Below are positions 42,757 through 51,416 of a DNA stretch of 64,000 bases, one piece after another. This DNA comes from Pseudothioclava arenosa. GTDB taxonomy: Bacteria > Pseudomonadota > Alphaproteobacteria > Rhodobacterales > Rhodobacteraceae. The DNA is taken from contig NZ_NTJD01000008.1 in assembly GCF_002358085.1 (NCBI RefSeq), forward strand, positions 62,001 to 126,000. Reading direction: 5' to 3'. Made by a program: the position numbers and the translations under genes. The number at the start of each line of letters is the position of its first letter. Position 1 is the first letter of the stretch. The notes beneath the pieces are model-generated. The model did not search any database and was not told the DNA's origin. It worked only from the letters and a program-made list of their open reading frames with translations.

Positions 42757-43625
42757 GCGCGGGCCGCACGCCGCGTCCGCCACAGGGTAAACACGCCCGC
42801 GCCCACGACCACCGCTGCCCCAAGCGCGACATTGGGCTTCAGCGTCTCGTCGAAGACCACGATGCCCAGCCCCGAGGCAAAGACCAGTTGCAGATAGGCG
42901 AAGGGCTGGATCGCTGAAGCCTCGGCAATCTCATAGGCCTTGATCAGCAGGAAATGCCCCAGCGAGGCAGACACGCACAGCACCGCCATCCAGCCCCAGT
43001 CGGGCGCGCTCATCGGCATCCAGTGCCAGATGCCTGCAAGCGTCACGATCACCGCGCCCACCACGCCGGTATAAAAGAACGACACCGAGGCCGGATCGAC
43101 CCGCCCGACATAACGCGTCAGCAGCGAGTAGAGCGCGAAAAGCAGGGCCGAGACCAGCGGGATCAGCGCATAGGGCGAGAACACGCCAAAGCCCGGCTGC
43201 AGGATGATCAGCACGCCGACAAAGCCGATGCCGATCGCCACGATCCGCCGCCAGCCGACCTTTTCGCCCAGCACCGGCCCCGAGAGCGCCGCGACCAGAA
43301 GCGGATAGCAGGCGAAGACGGCATGGCTCTCGACGAGGCCCAGATAGACGAAGCCCTGCACCATCACGATCACTTCGACGATCAGCACCGCCGAGCGGAT
43401 CACCTGCACCCAAGGCAGCGCCGAACGCGTCGCGCGGCGAATACCGCCCGGCGCCCGCGCGGCGACGACACTGACGAAAAGCGCAAAGAACCAGAACCGC
43501 ACCATCAGCGCCATATAGACGTTGTAGGTCTCGGCCAGGTGGCGCGAGATCCCGTCCTGCATGGCAAAGATGAAGGTCGTGGCGATCATCAGCCCGATAC
43601 CGCGTGCGGTGTTCTGCTCAACCAT
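42753..43625 (-). CDS. EamA-family drug/metabolite transporter
   Basis: 290 residues with ten hydrophobic helices arranged as two EamA repeats (IGLMIATTFIFAMQDGISRH at the start of the first; ALIPLVSALLFALYSLLTRYVG opens the second, quoted in part). The family exports or imports small metabolites; the substrate cannot be told. It begins inside the last codons of mnmD (8-nt overlap), so the two are co-transcribed. Confidence 0.9.
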   Translation of the reverse strand: MVEQNTARGIGLMIATTFIFAMQDGISRHLAETYNVYMALMVRFWFFALFVSVVAARAPGGIRRATRSALPWVQVIRSAVLIVEVIVMVQGFVYLGLVESHAVFACYPLLVAALSGPVLGEKVGWRRIVAIGIGFVGVLIILQPGFGVFSPYALIPLVSALLFALYSLLTRYVGRVDPASVSFFYTGVVGAVIVTLAGIWHWMPMSAPDWGWMAVLCVSASLGHFLLIKAYEIAEASAIQPFAYLQLVFASGLGIVVFDETLKPNVALGAAVVVGAGVFTLWRTRRAARA

Positions 43626-44292
43626 CGTAGCGTCCGATGCTCATGTGGCGCTTGTGGCCATGGCCCGGCGCGCGCGTGACGGTAAAGCCCGCGGCGGCCA
43701 GCGCGCGGCGCACGAAACCCGCCGCCGTATAGGTCGCAAAGGTGCCGCCCGGCGCAGTATGGCGCCCGACCTCGGCCATCAGGTCTTCGCCCCAAAGCTC
43801 GGGGTTCTTGGCGGGCGAAAATCCATCCAGAAACCATGCATCCGCCCGGCCTGACCAGGCGGAAAGGGTTTCACGCGCGTCGCCCTCGATCACCTCGACC
43901 GCAATCGCGCCGAGATCAAACCGCCGCTGCCCCGCCGCCCAGGCGTCAAGAAACGGCCCCGCCACCGAATGCGCCTCGGGAAAGGCGCGCAGCGCGCGCT
44001 CGATCTCGGGGGCGGACATCGGAAAGGCCTCGAAGGAGGTGAAGCGCAGCGCCATCCCGGCCGGCGCGATCATCGCCAGCGCCAAAAGGTTCAGCCCCGT
44101 GCCAAAGCCCAGCTCGGCCACCTGGAACCCGGGCGCGAGCCGCGCGGGCAGGTCATTGCCGCGCAGAAACACGTGGCGCGTCTCTTCCAATCCGTTCGCC
44201 AGCGAGAAATACGGATCGTCGAACCGGGTCGAAACCGGTGTCGATCCGTCGCGCCACTCAAGCGCGGCTTGGCTCTGGTCAGGGGCGGGCAT
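43618..44292 (-). CDS. mnmD: tRNA (5-methylaminomethyl-2-thiouridine)-methyltransferase MnmD
   Basis: 224-residue SAM-dependent methyltransferase, equivalent to the N-terminal (MnmC2) half of E. coli MnmC. It performs the last methylation of the wobble uridine in tRNA Lys/Glu/Gln. Motifs: DPYFSLANGLEETRHVFLRG, VAELGFGTGLNLLAL (SAM loop), WFLDGFSPAKNPELW and TFATYTAAGFVRRAL. ATG 44292 begins at the family-typical position; the frame extends 21 codons upstream without support. It lies 56 nt from, and divergent to, an oxidoreductase resembling the other half of MnmC. Confidence 0.88.
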   Translation of the reverse strand: MPAPDQSQAALEWRDGSTPVSTRFDDPYFSLANGLEETRHVFLRGNDLPARLAPGFQVAELGFGTGLNLLALAMIAPAGMALRFTSFEAFPMSAPEIERALRAFPEAHSVAGPFLDAWAAGQRRFDLGAIAVEVIEGDARETLSAWSGRADAWFLDGFSPAKNPELWGEDLMAEVGRHTAPGGTFATYTAAGFVRRALAAAGFTVTRAPGHGHKRHMSIGRYDG

Positions 44293-44348
44293 CGGGGGTA
44301 GTCCGTTCGGGGGCGCTATCGGCGCGACACTGGCGAAAGGGCGGGCGA

Positions 44349-45398
44349 ATGGCAAGCGGGCGCGTGGATCTGACGGTGCGGGGCGGCGGCGCCTTTGGTC
44401 TTGCGATCGCGTTCGAGGCGGCCCGGCGCGGTGCGCGCGTGCGCCTGATCGAGCGAACCCGGCTGGGCGCGGGCTCGTCAGGCGGCACGGTCGGCGCGCT
44501 GGCCCCGCATGTGCCCGAGAACTGGAACCCCAAGAAACAGTTCCAGTTCGAGAGCCTGCGTATGGCCGAAGAATTCTGGGGCGCTGTGCGCACGGCGGGT
44601 GGCAAGGACGCGGGCTATGCGCGGCTTGGCCGGATCCAGCCGCTGGCGGATGCCGCGCAGATCGCCCGCGCCGAGGAACGTGCAGCCGGTGCGGCTGAGC
44701 TGTGGCAGGGCTTTGCCGACTGGCGCATCGTGCCCGCCGCCGAGTTCGGCCCCTTCGCGCCCGCCTCGCCGACCGGGCTGGTGATCTATGACACGCTGAC
44801 CGCCCGTGCGGCGCCCCGTGCTGCAGGTGCAGCCCTCGCTGCCGCGCTCACCGCGCTGGGCGGCGAGATCGTGATCGGCGACGGCCCCGAAGAAGGCGCC
44901 GTCCTCCACGCAACCGGCGCCGAGGGGCTGGCGGATCTTTCGGTCGCGTTCGGAAAGGCGGTAGGCACGGGTATCAAGGGGCAGTCCGCGCTCTTGCGCT
45001 TTGACGCGGGCGCCGTGCCGCAGATCTATGCCGAAAGCCTCCATATCGTGCCCCATGCCGATGGCACGGTGGCGATCGGCTCGACCTCGGAACGCGAGTA
45101 TACCGAGCCCTCCAGCACCGACGCGCAACTCGACGCGCTGATCGAGAAGGCGCGCCGGATCTGCCCCGCACTGGAAGGCGCCGAGGTCATTGACCGCTGG
45201 GCCGGCGTGCGCCCGCGCGCGAAAACCCGCGCGCCGATGCTCGGGGTTTGGCCCGGCCGCCCCGGCCACTTCATCGCCAATGGCGGCTTCAAGATCGGCT
45301 TCGGCATGGCGCCAAAAGTCGCGCAGGTGATGGTGGATCTGATGCTGGACGGGCGCGATGCGATCCCCGAAGGCTTCCGCGTCGAGGACAATCTCTAG
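44349..45398 (+). CDS. FAD-dependent oxidoreductase, MnmC-oxidase-like
   Basis: 349-residue DAO-fold flavoprotein. The FAD-binding start is VRGGGAFGLAIAFEAARRGARV. GAGSSGGTVGALAPHVPENW follows, then GVRPRAKTRAPMLG and FIANGGFKIGFGMAP near the C-terminus. These resemble, in order, the FAD oxidase (MnmC1) half of MnmC, which removes the carboxymethyl group from cmnm5U. The adjacency to mnmD strengthens that reading. A generic glycine/D-amino-acid oxidase remains possible. It ends directly against the repeat at 45399. Confidence 0.75.
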   Translation: MASGRVDLTVRGGGAFGLAIAFEAARRGARVRLIERTRLGAGSSGGTVGALAPHVPENWNPKKQFQFESLRMAEEFWGAVRTAGGKDAGYARLGRIQPLADAAQIARAEERAAGAAELWQGFADWRIVPAAEFGPFAPASPTGLVIYDTLTARAAPRAAGAALAAALTALGGEIVIGDGPEEGAVLHATGAEGLADLSVAFGKAVGTGIKGQSALLRFDAGAVPQIYAESLHIVPHADGTVAIGSTSEREYTEPSSTDAQLDALIEKARRICPALEGAEVIDRWAGVRPRAKTRAPMLGVWPGRPGHFIANGGFKIGFGMAPKVAQVMVDLMLDGRDAIPEGFRVEDNL

Positions 45399-45457
45399 GG
45401 GCTCCGCCCCCGAGGCCTGCGGCCTCTCCCCCGGAGTATTTCAGGCTCGATGAAAGC
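45399..45457 (-). repeat. Dispersed 3'-end repeat, copy B1
   Basis: Read on the minus strand: GCTTTCATCGAGCCTGAAAT, ACTCCGGGGG, then the hairpins GAGGCCGCAGGCCTC and GGGGGCGGAGCCCC. It abuts the oxidoreductase stop codon. Confidence 0.8.
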
Positions 45458-45521
45458 CTTTCATTTTGCCGAAAGTATCCCGGGGTGAATGGCCCGGAAC
45501 GGGCCAGAGGGGCAGCGCCCC
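45458..45521 (+). repeat. Dispersed 3'-end repeat, copy B2
   Basis: Head-to-head with B1. CTTTCATTTTGCCGAAAGTA, TCCCGGGG, TGAATGGCCC...GGGCC, then GGGGCAGCGCCCC. It is the most diverged copy, ending 4 nt before the moaE stop. Confidence 0.75.
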
Positions 45522-45524
45522 GGC

Positions 45525-45965
45525 TTACCAGCGGTTCAGCGCGTCCTCGTCGGCCTCTTTCGCGGCGACCCAGGCGGTGCCCGAGCGCATGTGTTCCTTC
45601 TTCCAGAAGGGCGCGCGGGATTTCAGGTAATCCATCAGGAATTCGGCGGCCTCAAAAGCGGCGACGCGGTGGCGGGCGGCGGTGGCGACCATCATGATCG
45701 GCTCGCCCACGGCCAGTCGCCCGTGGCGGTGGATGACCAGCGCATCGGCGAGTTGCCAGCGGGCCATCGCCTGTTCGGTGATCTTGCCGATCGCGGCCTC
45801 GGTCATGCCCGGGTAATGCTCAAGCTCCAGCGCCTCAAGGTCGCCCGAGTCGTCGCGCACTACGCCGGTGAAGGTCACGACCGCGCCGACGTCGTCGCGA
45901 CCTTGCCCGAAGCTGGCAGTCTCGGCGGCGAAGTCGAAGGGCGCGGACTGGACCGAGATCTTCAT
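45525..45965 (-). CDS. moaE: Molybdopterin synthase large subunit MoaE
   Basis: 146 residues. VVTFTGVVRD, LEHYPGMTEAAIG, HRHGRLAVGEPIMMVATAARHR and the active-site Lys region LKSRAPFWKKEHM are all typical MoaE. With MoaD it inserts the dithiolene sulfurs into cyclic pyranopterin to form molybdopterin. The formate dehydrogenase at 55-58 kb needs the final bis-MGD cofactor. It follows moaD by 1 nt. Confidence 0.96.
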   Translation of the reverse strand: MKISVQSAPFDFAAETASFGQGRDDVGAVVTFTGVVRDDSGDLEALELEHYPGMTEAAIGKITEQAMARWQLADALVIHRHGRLAVGEPIMMVATAARHRVAAFEAAEFLMDYLKSRAPFWKKEHMRSGTAWVAAKEADEDALNRW

Positions 45966-45966
45966 C

Positions 45967-46215
45967 TCAGCCTCCCGTCATCGGCGGAAAGAACGCCACC
46001 TCGCGCACGCCCGCGAGGGGGTCGGAAAACTCGGACAATTCCTGATCGAGGGCGACGCGCAGCGCCGAGGTGTCGGCGAAGGCGGCCTCGTAGCGGGGTT
46101 CGCGCGCGGAAAGCTCTGCGACCAGATCGGCCACGGTCTTGGCTTCGGTTTCGACCTGTTCGCGGGCCAGCCCGATGCGTTCGCGGACCCAGGCGAAATA
46201 GAGAACCTCAACCAT
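45967..46215 (-). CDS. moaD: Molybdopterin synthase sulfur-carrier subunit MoaD
   Basis: 82-residue ubiquitin-fold protein. It opens MVEVLYFAWVRERIGLAREQ, and the C-terminus FFPPMTGG carries the required Gly-Gly that is thiocarboxylated. It overlaps pgsA by 8 nt and immediately precedes moaE. Confidence 0.95.
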   Translation of the reverse strand: MVEVLYFAWVRERIGLAREQVETEAKTVADLVAELSAREPRYEAAFADTSALRVALDQELSEFSDPLAGVREVAFFPPMTGG

Positions 46216-46837
46216 CTTTATGCTCCCGCAGGAAGGGCAGGGCCTTGGCGAAATAGTCCCAGCCGGTAATGCCGGTCAGCACAGCCGCGATCCAGATCAG
46301 CGCGAGCCCCGCGTGATTGGCCAGGTCGGCCGGCGAGGCGCCCGTGGGCAGGTCGCCTTCGCCCGCGCGGGGCGGCAGGCCGGATTCGAGGTAATGCAGC
46401 CCGGTGCCGAGGAACAGGACCGCGATGGCAAACATCTGCGCGGTGGTCTTCCATTTCGCGAGCTTCGTCACCTTGAGCCGCCCCGCATCGGCGCCGAGAA
46501 ACTCGCGCAGCCCCGAGACGAAGACCTCGCGGAACAGGATCACCGTGACCGGCAGGATCAGCCAGGGGTTCATGCCCGAATAGCCGGTGATGATAACGAG
46601 CGCGATCACCACCATCGCCTTGTCGGCGATCGGGTCGAGCATGGCGCCGAACTTGCTTTCCTGTTTCCAGGCCCGCGCGAGGTAGCCGTCGAACCAGTCG
46701 GTGATCGCCGCGGTGATGAACAGCGCCAGCGCGAACCAGTCGGCGAGCGGGCGGTTGAAATACAGGAACATCACCGCCACGCCCGGCGCGGCGATCAGAC
46801 GGAGGACCGTCAGGATATTCGGAAGCGTCCATTTCAT
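46208..46837 (-). CDS. pgsA: CDP-diacylglycerol-glycerol-3-phosphate 3-phosphatidyltransferase
   Basis: 209-residue membrane enzyme. It starts WTLPNILTVLRLIAAPGVAV. The CDP-alcohol phosphotransferase motif DGYLARAWKQESKFGAMLDPIADK is intact (D-G-x2-A-R-x8-G-x3-D-x3-D). It makes phosphatidylglycerol phosphate, the precursor of phosphatidylglycerol and cardiolipin. Loops near residues 165-185 are Gly/Pro-rich. The pgsA-moaD-moaE overlap is common in alphaproteobacteria, where uvrC usually precedes pgsA; here two other genes intervene. Confidence 0.95.
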   Translation of the reverse strand: MKWTLPNILTVLRLIAAPGVAVMFLYFNRPLADWFALALFITAAITDWFDGYLARAWKQESKFGAMLDPIADKAMVVIALVIITGYSGMNPWLILPVTVILFREVFVSGLREFLGADAGRLKVTKLAKWKTTAQMFAIAVLFLGTGLHYLESGLPPRAGEGDLPTGASPADLANHAGLALIWIAAVLTGITGWDYFAKALPFLREHKDG

Positions 46838-46887
46838 GCGCGCAAGTTAGCGGGGGCCGGACGGAAGGGAAAGGGGATAGGTTTGCG

Positions 46888-47334
46888 CTAAAGCGCGATA
46901 TCGTAGGTCTGCCAGGTGGTGTGGCGCGCGAGCCGGTCGTAAAGCGCGCGGGCGCGGGTGTTATCTTCGGCGGTGATCCAGCGGATGACGCTCCAGCCGC
47001 GGCTGCGACCGATGGTCTCAAGCTCGTGGATCAGCGCCTCTGCTGCGCCAGAGCCGCGTGCCTCGGGGGCGACAAAGAGGTCGTCAAGAAACCCGCCGGT
47101 GCTGGCCGAGAGCGGCCGCGCAAACGGGCGGTAATGCGCAAGCCCCACCGGCGTGTCGCCTTGCAGGGCCAGCAGCCCCTCGACCTCATGGGCGGGGTCC
47201 ATGATCCAGTCCCAGACGCGGGCGCGCATTTCGGGGGTCTGGATGACGCCGTAGAAATGCGCGTATCCCGCATAAAGCTCTTCCCAGGCATCGCGGTCGT
47301 CGCTGAGGGGCGGGCGGAGGGTGATCTGGGTCAT
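46888..47334 (-). CDS. GNAT-family N-acetyltransferase
   Basis: 148 residues. N-terminal LSDDRDAWEELYAGYAHFYG, then FLDDLFVAPEARGSGAAEAL, which is GNAT motif A (acetyl-CoA pyrophosphate loop, R-G-x-G-x-A), and VIRWITAEDNTRARALYDRL, motif B. The start ATG overlaps the stop of the lysine-2,3-aminomutase-like gene (ATGA). The substrate is unknown. The pairing raises the possibility that it acetylates the product of the neighbour (inference). A longer frame upstream is antisense-type noise. Confidence 0.85.
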   Translation of the reverse strand: MTQITLRPPLSDDRDAWEELYAGYAHFYGVIQTPEMRARVWDWIMDPAHEVEGLLALQGDTPVGLAHYRPFARPLSASTGGFLDDLFVAPEARGSGAAEALIHELETIGRSRGWSVIRWITAEDNTRARALYDRLARHTTWQTYDIAL

Positions 47335-48392
47335 CGGCGGTCGGGGTCCTGATAGAGATGCGTCCCGCCCTGCCAGTCGGTCACGCGCCATTGGCCGGGG
47401 CCAAGCGGGGTGAAATACTCGGCGCTGATGGGCACCTTGCCATAGCCACCCGGAATATCCAGCACGTATGTGGGCAGGAGCACCCCCGAGATCCGCCCGC
47501 GCAGCGCCGCCATCAGCGCGCGGCCCTCGTCGATCGTGGTGCGGAAATGGTGGGTGCCGCGCGCGAGGTCGCAATGGTGCAGATAATAGGGCTTGACCCG
47601 CAGCGCGCCGAGCGCGCGAAACAGATCGCTCAGCGCTTCGGGCGTGTCGTTGATGCCGCGCAAGAGGACCGATTGCGAGAGCATCGGCACGCCCGCGTCG
47701 ACCAGCGCCGAAATTGCCGCGCGCGCCTCGGGCGTCAGCTCCTGTGCGTGGTTGGTATGCAGCACGATCCAAAGCGCGGGGCGCGCCGCGCGCAGCGCCG
47801 CGATCAGGGCGGAGGTGATGCGCGCGGGCGCGACCACGGGCACGCGGGTATGGATGCGAATCTGGTCGAGATGTGCGATCTGCGAAAGCCGCCCGATCAC
47901 CATCGCGATCCGCCGCGCCGAGAGCGTCAGCGGGTCGCCTCCGGTCAGGATTGCCTCGCGGATCGCGGGGGTGGCGGCGATGTAATCGAGTGCCGCGACC
48001 AGATCGGGCTCGGGAAGCGCGCCGGTCTCGCCCACGGTCTCGCGGCGAAAACAGAACCGGCAATAGACATCGCAGGTTTTCGTCAGGTGCAGGATCACCC
48101 GGTCGGGGTAGCGATGGGTCAGCCCCGGCACGGGCGCATGCGCGTCGTCACCGATCGGGTCGAGCAGCTCTTCGGGGCGGGTCTCGGCCTCGGCCTCGGA
48201 GGGTAGGAACTGCGCGGCCACCGGGTCGTCGGGCATGGCGATCGCGGCCTGCATCGCGCTGGTTACCCGGATGCGAAACTCGCGCGCGACGGGCGCCAGC
48301 GCGGGCAGGCGGTCACGCGCGATCAGCCCGGCCTCGGCCAGATCGTCAAGCCGCGTCAGCGCGGGCGGGGCAAGGGGGCGCGGATCGCTCAT
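47331..48392 (-). CDS. Lysine-2,3-aminomutase-like radical SAM protein (KamA/EpmB type)
   Basis: 353 residues. The radical SAM cluster motif CDVYCRFCFRRETVG (CxxxCxxC) is preceded by HRYPDRVILHLTKT, with ILTGGDPL, RIHTRVPVVAPARI and LLRGINDT following. PLP-site and C-terminal segments LLPTYVLDIPGGYGKVP are present. The length is near EpmB (about 340) and shorter than catabolic KamA (over 400). No EF-P (efp) or EpmA gene is in the window. It converts alpha- to beta-lysine in the family; the true substrate here is open. It lies between uvrC (33-nt gap) and the GNAT gene. Confidence 0.85.
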   Translation of the reverse strand: MSDPRPLAPPALTRLDDLAEAGLIARDRLPALAPVAREFRIRVTSAMQAAIAMPDDPVAAQFLPSEAEAETRPEELLDPIGDDAHAPVPGLTHRYPDRVILHLTKTCDVYCRFCFRRETVGETGALPEPDLVAALDYIAATPAIREAILTGGDPLTLSARRIAMVIGRLSQIAHLDQIRIHTRVPVVAPARITSALIAALRAARPALWIVLHTNHAQELTPEARAAISALVDAGVPMLSQSVLLRGINDTPEALSDLFRALGALRVKPYYLHHCDLARGTHHFRTTIDEGRALMAALRGRISGVLLPTYVLDIPGGYGKVPISAEYFTPLGPGQWRVTDWQGGTHLYQDPDRR

Positions 48393-48425
48393 GGCGCAGG
48401 CGCTACAGGGCGCGCGGGGGCGGCG

Positions 48426-50321
48426 TCAATCCCGGTCATTGAAGAAATTATAGATGGTTTCGGCCATCGCCTCGGAAATTCCGGGCACTTCCATCAGGTC
48501 GGGCAGGCCCGCGCGGCTCACCGCCTTGGCCGAGCCGAAATGCTGCAAGAGCGCGCGTTTGCGCGTGGCGCCGATGCCGGGGATTTCGTCGAGCGGGTTG
48601 GCCATCGTGGCCTTGGCGCGTTTCGCCCGATGCGCGCCGATCGCCCAGCGGTGGGCTTCGTCGCGCAGGCGCTGGATGTAATAGAGCACCGGGTCCTGGC
48701 GCGGCAGGGCGAAGGGACGCTGGCCGAGGCGGTGGAATTCCTCCTTGCCGTGGTCGCGATCGACGCCCTTGGCGACGCCCACCACCGGAATGTCGGACAG
48801 GCCTATCTCGGCCATCACCTCGGCCACCGCCGAGACCTGCCCCGCGCCGCCGTCGATCAGCAAGAGGTCGGGCCAGCCCTCGCCCACCCGCTCGGGGTCG
48901 TCGCGCATCAGCCGGGTGAAGCGGCGCGTCAGCACCTCGCGCATCATGCCGAAATCGTCGCCCGGCGTCAGCTCGGTGTTCTTGATGTTCCATTTGCGGT
49001 ACTGGCTTTTCATCAGCCCCTCGGGGCCCGCGACGACCATGCCGCCCACCGCATGCGCGCCCTGAATATGCGAGTTGTCATAGATCTCGATCCGGGCGGG
49101 GGGCTGCGGCAGCGACAACGCCTCGGCCAGCCCGCGCAGAAGTTTCGCCTGCGCCGCCGATTCCGACATCCGCCGGCCGAGGCTTTCGCGGGCATTGCGC
49201 TGGGCGTTTTCCACCAGCTCGGCCTTTTCGCCGCGCTTCGGCACGGCAATTTCGACCTTGCGCCCGGCCTTCTGGCTGAGCGCATCGACCAGGAGATCGG
49301 TGTTCTCGACCGGATGCGACAGGAGGATCAGCCGCGGCGGGGGCTTCTGGTCGTAGAACTGCGCAAGGAAGGCTTCGAGAACCTCGGCCTCTTCGGCGCC
49401 CGCGCCAGTGCGCGGATAGAAATCGTGATTGCCCCAGCTTTGATGGGCGCGGATGAAAAAGACCTGAACGCAGGCCTGTCCGCCCTCCATATGCAGCGCG
49501 ACGATATCGGCCTCGGCGACGGTGCGCGGGTTGATGCCCTGCGATTGCTGCACGTTGGTCAGCGCGCGGATGCGGTCGCGCAACGCCGCCGCGCGCTCGA
49601 ATTCCATCGCCGCCGCGGCCTCTTGCATCTGCGCGGCCAGCTCCTGCTGGATCGTGGTGCTTTTGCCCTCGAGGAAGCGTTTGGCATCGGCGACCAGCGC
49701 GGCGTAATCGGCCTCCGAGATCCGCCCGACGCAGGGCCCCGAGCAGCGTTTGATCTGATATTGTAGGCAGGGCCGCGTGCGGCTGTCGAACATCGCATCC
49801 GAGCAGTCGCGCAACAGGAACACGCGCTGCAGGTGGTTGAGCGTCCGGTTCACCGCGCTGGCCGAGGCGAAGGGGCCGAAGTAATCGCCCGAGGCCCCGC
49901 GCTTGCCGCGATGCTTGCGGATCATCGGAAACGGATGGTCGCCGGTGATGTGCAACAGCGGAAAGCTTTTGTCGTCGCGCAGCAGCACGTTGTAGCGCGG
50001 CTTGAGCTGCTTGATCAGGTTCTGTTCCAGCAGCAGCGCCTCGGTCTCGGTGCGCGTGGTCAGGAACATCATCCGCCGGGTTTCAAAGATCATCCGCGCG
50101 ATCCGTGCCGAATGGCCCGTGGGGCGCGCGTAGTTCGACACCCGCGCCTTGAGGTTACGCGCCTTGCCGACGTAGAGCACCTCGCCCTTGTCGTTCAGCA
50201 TCCGGTAGACGCCCGGCGAACCATCCAGCCGGGTCACGTAATCCGCAATCAGCGCATGCCCGGCCAGGCGCGGAGCGCCTTCGGAAACGGTTTGTTGCGG
50301 GGTTTCGGGCAGGTCGGTCAT
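48426..50321 (-). CDS. uvrC: Excinuclease ABC subunit C
   Basis: 631 residues. GIY-YIG nuclease domain near the N-terminus ([21 protein letters not shown]). UVR motif about 215-250 ([31 protein letters not shown], abbreviated). RNase H-like C-terminal nuclease ([32 protein letters not shown]). Terminal helix-hairpin-helix pair ([31 protein letters not shown]). It makes both incisions in nucleotide excision repair. The upstream gap holds a consensus DnaA box. Confidence 0.96.
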   Translation of the reverse strand: MTDLPETPQQTVSEGAPRLAGHALIADYVTRLDGSPGVYRMLNDKGEVLYVGKARNLKARVSNYARPTGHSARIARMIFETRRMMFLTTRTETEALLLEQNLIKQLKPRYNVLLRDDKSFPLLHITGDHPFPMIRKHRGKRGASGDYFGPFASASAVNRTLNHLQRVFLLRDCSDAMFDSRTRPCLQYQIKRCSGPCVGRISEADYAALVADAKRFLEGKSTTIQQELAAQMQEAAAAMEFERAAALRDRIRALTNVQQSQGINPRTVAEADIVALHMEGGQACVQVFFIRAHQSWGNHDFYPRTGAGAEEAEVLEAFLAQFYDQKPPPRLILLSHPVENTDLLVDALSQKAGRKVEIAVPKRGEKAELVENAQRNARESLGRRMSESAAQAKLLRGLAEALSLPQPPARIEIYDNSHIQGAHAVGGMVVAGPEGLMKSQYRKWNIKNTELTPGDDFGMMREVLTRRFTRLMRDDPERVGEGWPDLLLIDGGAGQVSAVAEVMAEIGLSDIPVVGVAKGVDRDHGKEEFHRLGQRPFALPRQDPVLYYIQRLRDEAHRWAIGAHRAKRAKATMANPLDEIPGIGATRKRALLQHFGSAKAVSRAGLPDLMEVPGISEAMAETIYNFFNDRD

Positions 50322-50639
50322 GCGATGCGTGGAGCTCTGGGCGATTCTCGGTCTGGCTGCAATCTTACGATGGGGAGTTCAAGGGAAAAGGCATCCACTG
50401 AATCTGTGGATAACTCTGTTGGAAAGATTTCGGCAGAGCGAGAATTTCGTTGAATCCTTGGGGTTTCGACGGGATGCCTAAATTTTGGGCGACATTTCAA
50501 CGCTTTGTTTTTAAAGGATAAAAATATGCGATCCGCGCAAGTCACTGAAAAGCCTGCGCTTTTCGTAACACGTTTGTGACGTGGATCGGCAAAGTGGACA
50601 ACTTGCCGCAACTGCTCGGTTGCGCGGGGGCTTCGGGGG
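50322..50639. other. Intergenic region between the SDR gene and uvrC
   Basis: 318 nt, more A/T-rich than average. It contains a DnaA box (50405-50413), an A/T-rich run (50507-50527) and two adjacent perfect hairpins: GAAAAGC-ctgc-GCTTTTC (50547-50564) and CACGT-ttgtg-ACGTG (50569-50583). None has a U-tract. It must hold the uvrC promoter on the minus strand, but no strong -35/-10 pair was recognised. No gene is supported. Confidence 0.5.
50405..50413 (-). promoter_or_regulatory. Consensus DnaA box upstream of uvrC
   Basis: The minus strand reads TTATCCACA, the perfect high-affinity DnaA box, 84 nt before the uvrC start codon. It is a single copy; no cluster of boxes is seen nearby. Confidence 0.5.
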
Positions 50640-51416
50640 TTATTCGACGCCCAGCACATCGGGTGTTTTCCAGCCCAGATGCTGCCCGCCATCGACGCAG
50701 ATCATCTGCCCGGTGACCGCCTTGGCCTCGATCAGATAGCCGAGCGCGGCGCAGATATCCTCGGGGTCGGCGCCACGTTCCAGGATCGTCGCGGCGCGCT
50801 GGCGGGTGAAGTGGCTTTCCGACTGGCGCGCGCCTTGCAGGGTCGGCCCGGGTCCGATCGCATTAACCCGGATGTCGGGCGCAAGCGCCTGCGCGCCGGT
50901 GCGCGTCAGCGCCCAGAGCCCCATTTTCGCCAGCGTATAGGTCATGAATTCCGGCGTGGGCTTCAGCATCCGCTGGTCGAGCATGTTGACGATCAGCGCG
51001 CGGGCGCGGGGTTCGCGGCCCGAGCGGTCTGCCTTGGGCGCCTGCGCGGCGAAGGCCTGGCTCAGCACGAAAGGCGCGCGCAGGTTGGATTCGAAATGCC
51101 GGTCCCAGCCCTCGCGGGTGGCGCTGCGGATGGTGTCGTACTCGAAGATCGAGGCGTTGTTGATCAACAGGTCCAGCGGCTGGCCCAATGCCTCGGCGGC
51201 GCGCCCGACCAGCGGCGCGACCTGCGCCTCGTCGAGGATGTCGGCCTGCAGCGTGACGGCAGTCACGCCCAGCGCACGGGCCTCGGCGGCGGTGGCCTCG
51301 GCCTCGTCTTCGGAGCCGTTGTAATGGATCGCCACATCGGTGCCGCGCCCGGCCAGATACAGCGCCATCGCGCGCCCCAGCCGCTTTGCCCCGCCGGTGA
51401 TGAGTGCCGCCTTCAT
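50640..51416 (-). CDS. Short-chain dehydrogenase/reductase (pteridine-reductase-like)
   Basis: 258-residue Rossmann-fold SDR. The TGGAKRLGRAMALYL cofactor loop has the extra Arg of NADP-preferring and FolM/PTR1-like enzymes. LLINNASIFEYDTI, the catalytic MTYTLAKMGLWALT (YxxxK) and GPGPTLQGARQSESHF follow. TGQMICVDGGQHL closes the family pattern. The LDQR segment replaces the usual SSxxG serine region, as in pteridine reductases. The exact substrate is unproven. It overlaps the Ca2+/cation antiporter stop by 4 nt. Confidence 0.85.
   Translation of the reverse strand: MKAALITGGAKRLGRAMALYLAGRGTDVAIHYNGSEDEAEATAAEARALGVTAVTLQADILDEAQVAPLVGRAAEALGQPLDLLINNASIFEYDTIRSATREGWDRHFESNLRAPFVLSQAFAAQAPKADRSGREPRARALIVNMLDQRMLKPTPEFMTYTLAKMGLWALTRTGAQALAPDIRVNAIGPGPTLQGARQSESHFTRQRAATILERGADPEDICAALGYLIEAKAVTGQMICVDGGQHLGWKTPDVLGVE

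Noticed and set aside
50322-50639. Possible replication origin around the DnaA box
   Set aside because: Only one box is seen; there is no box cluster, no neighbouring dnaA, hemE, parAB or gidA genes, and only a short A/T-rich tract.
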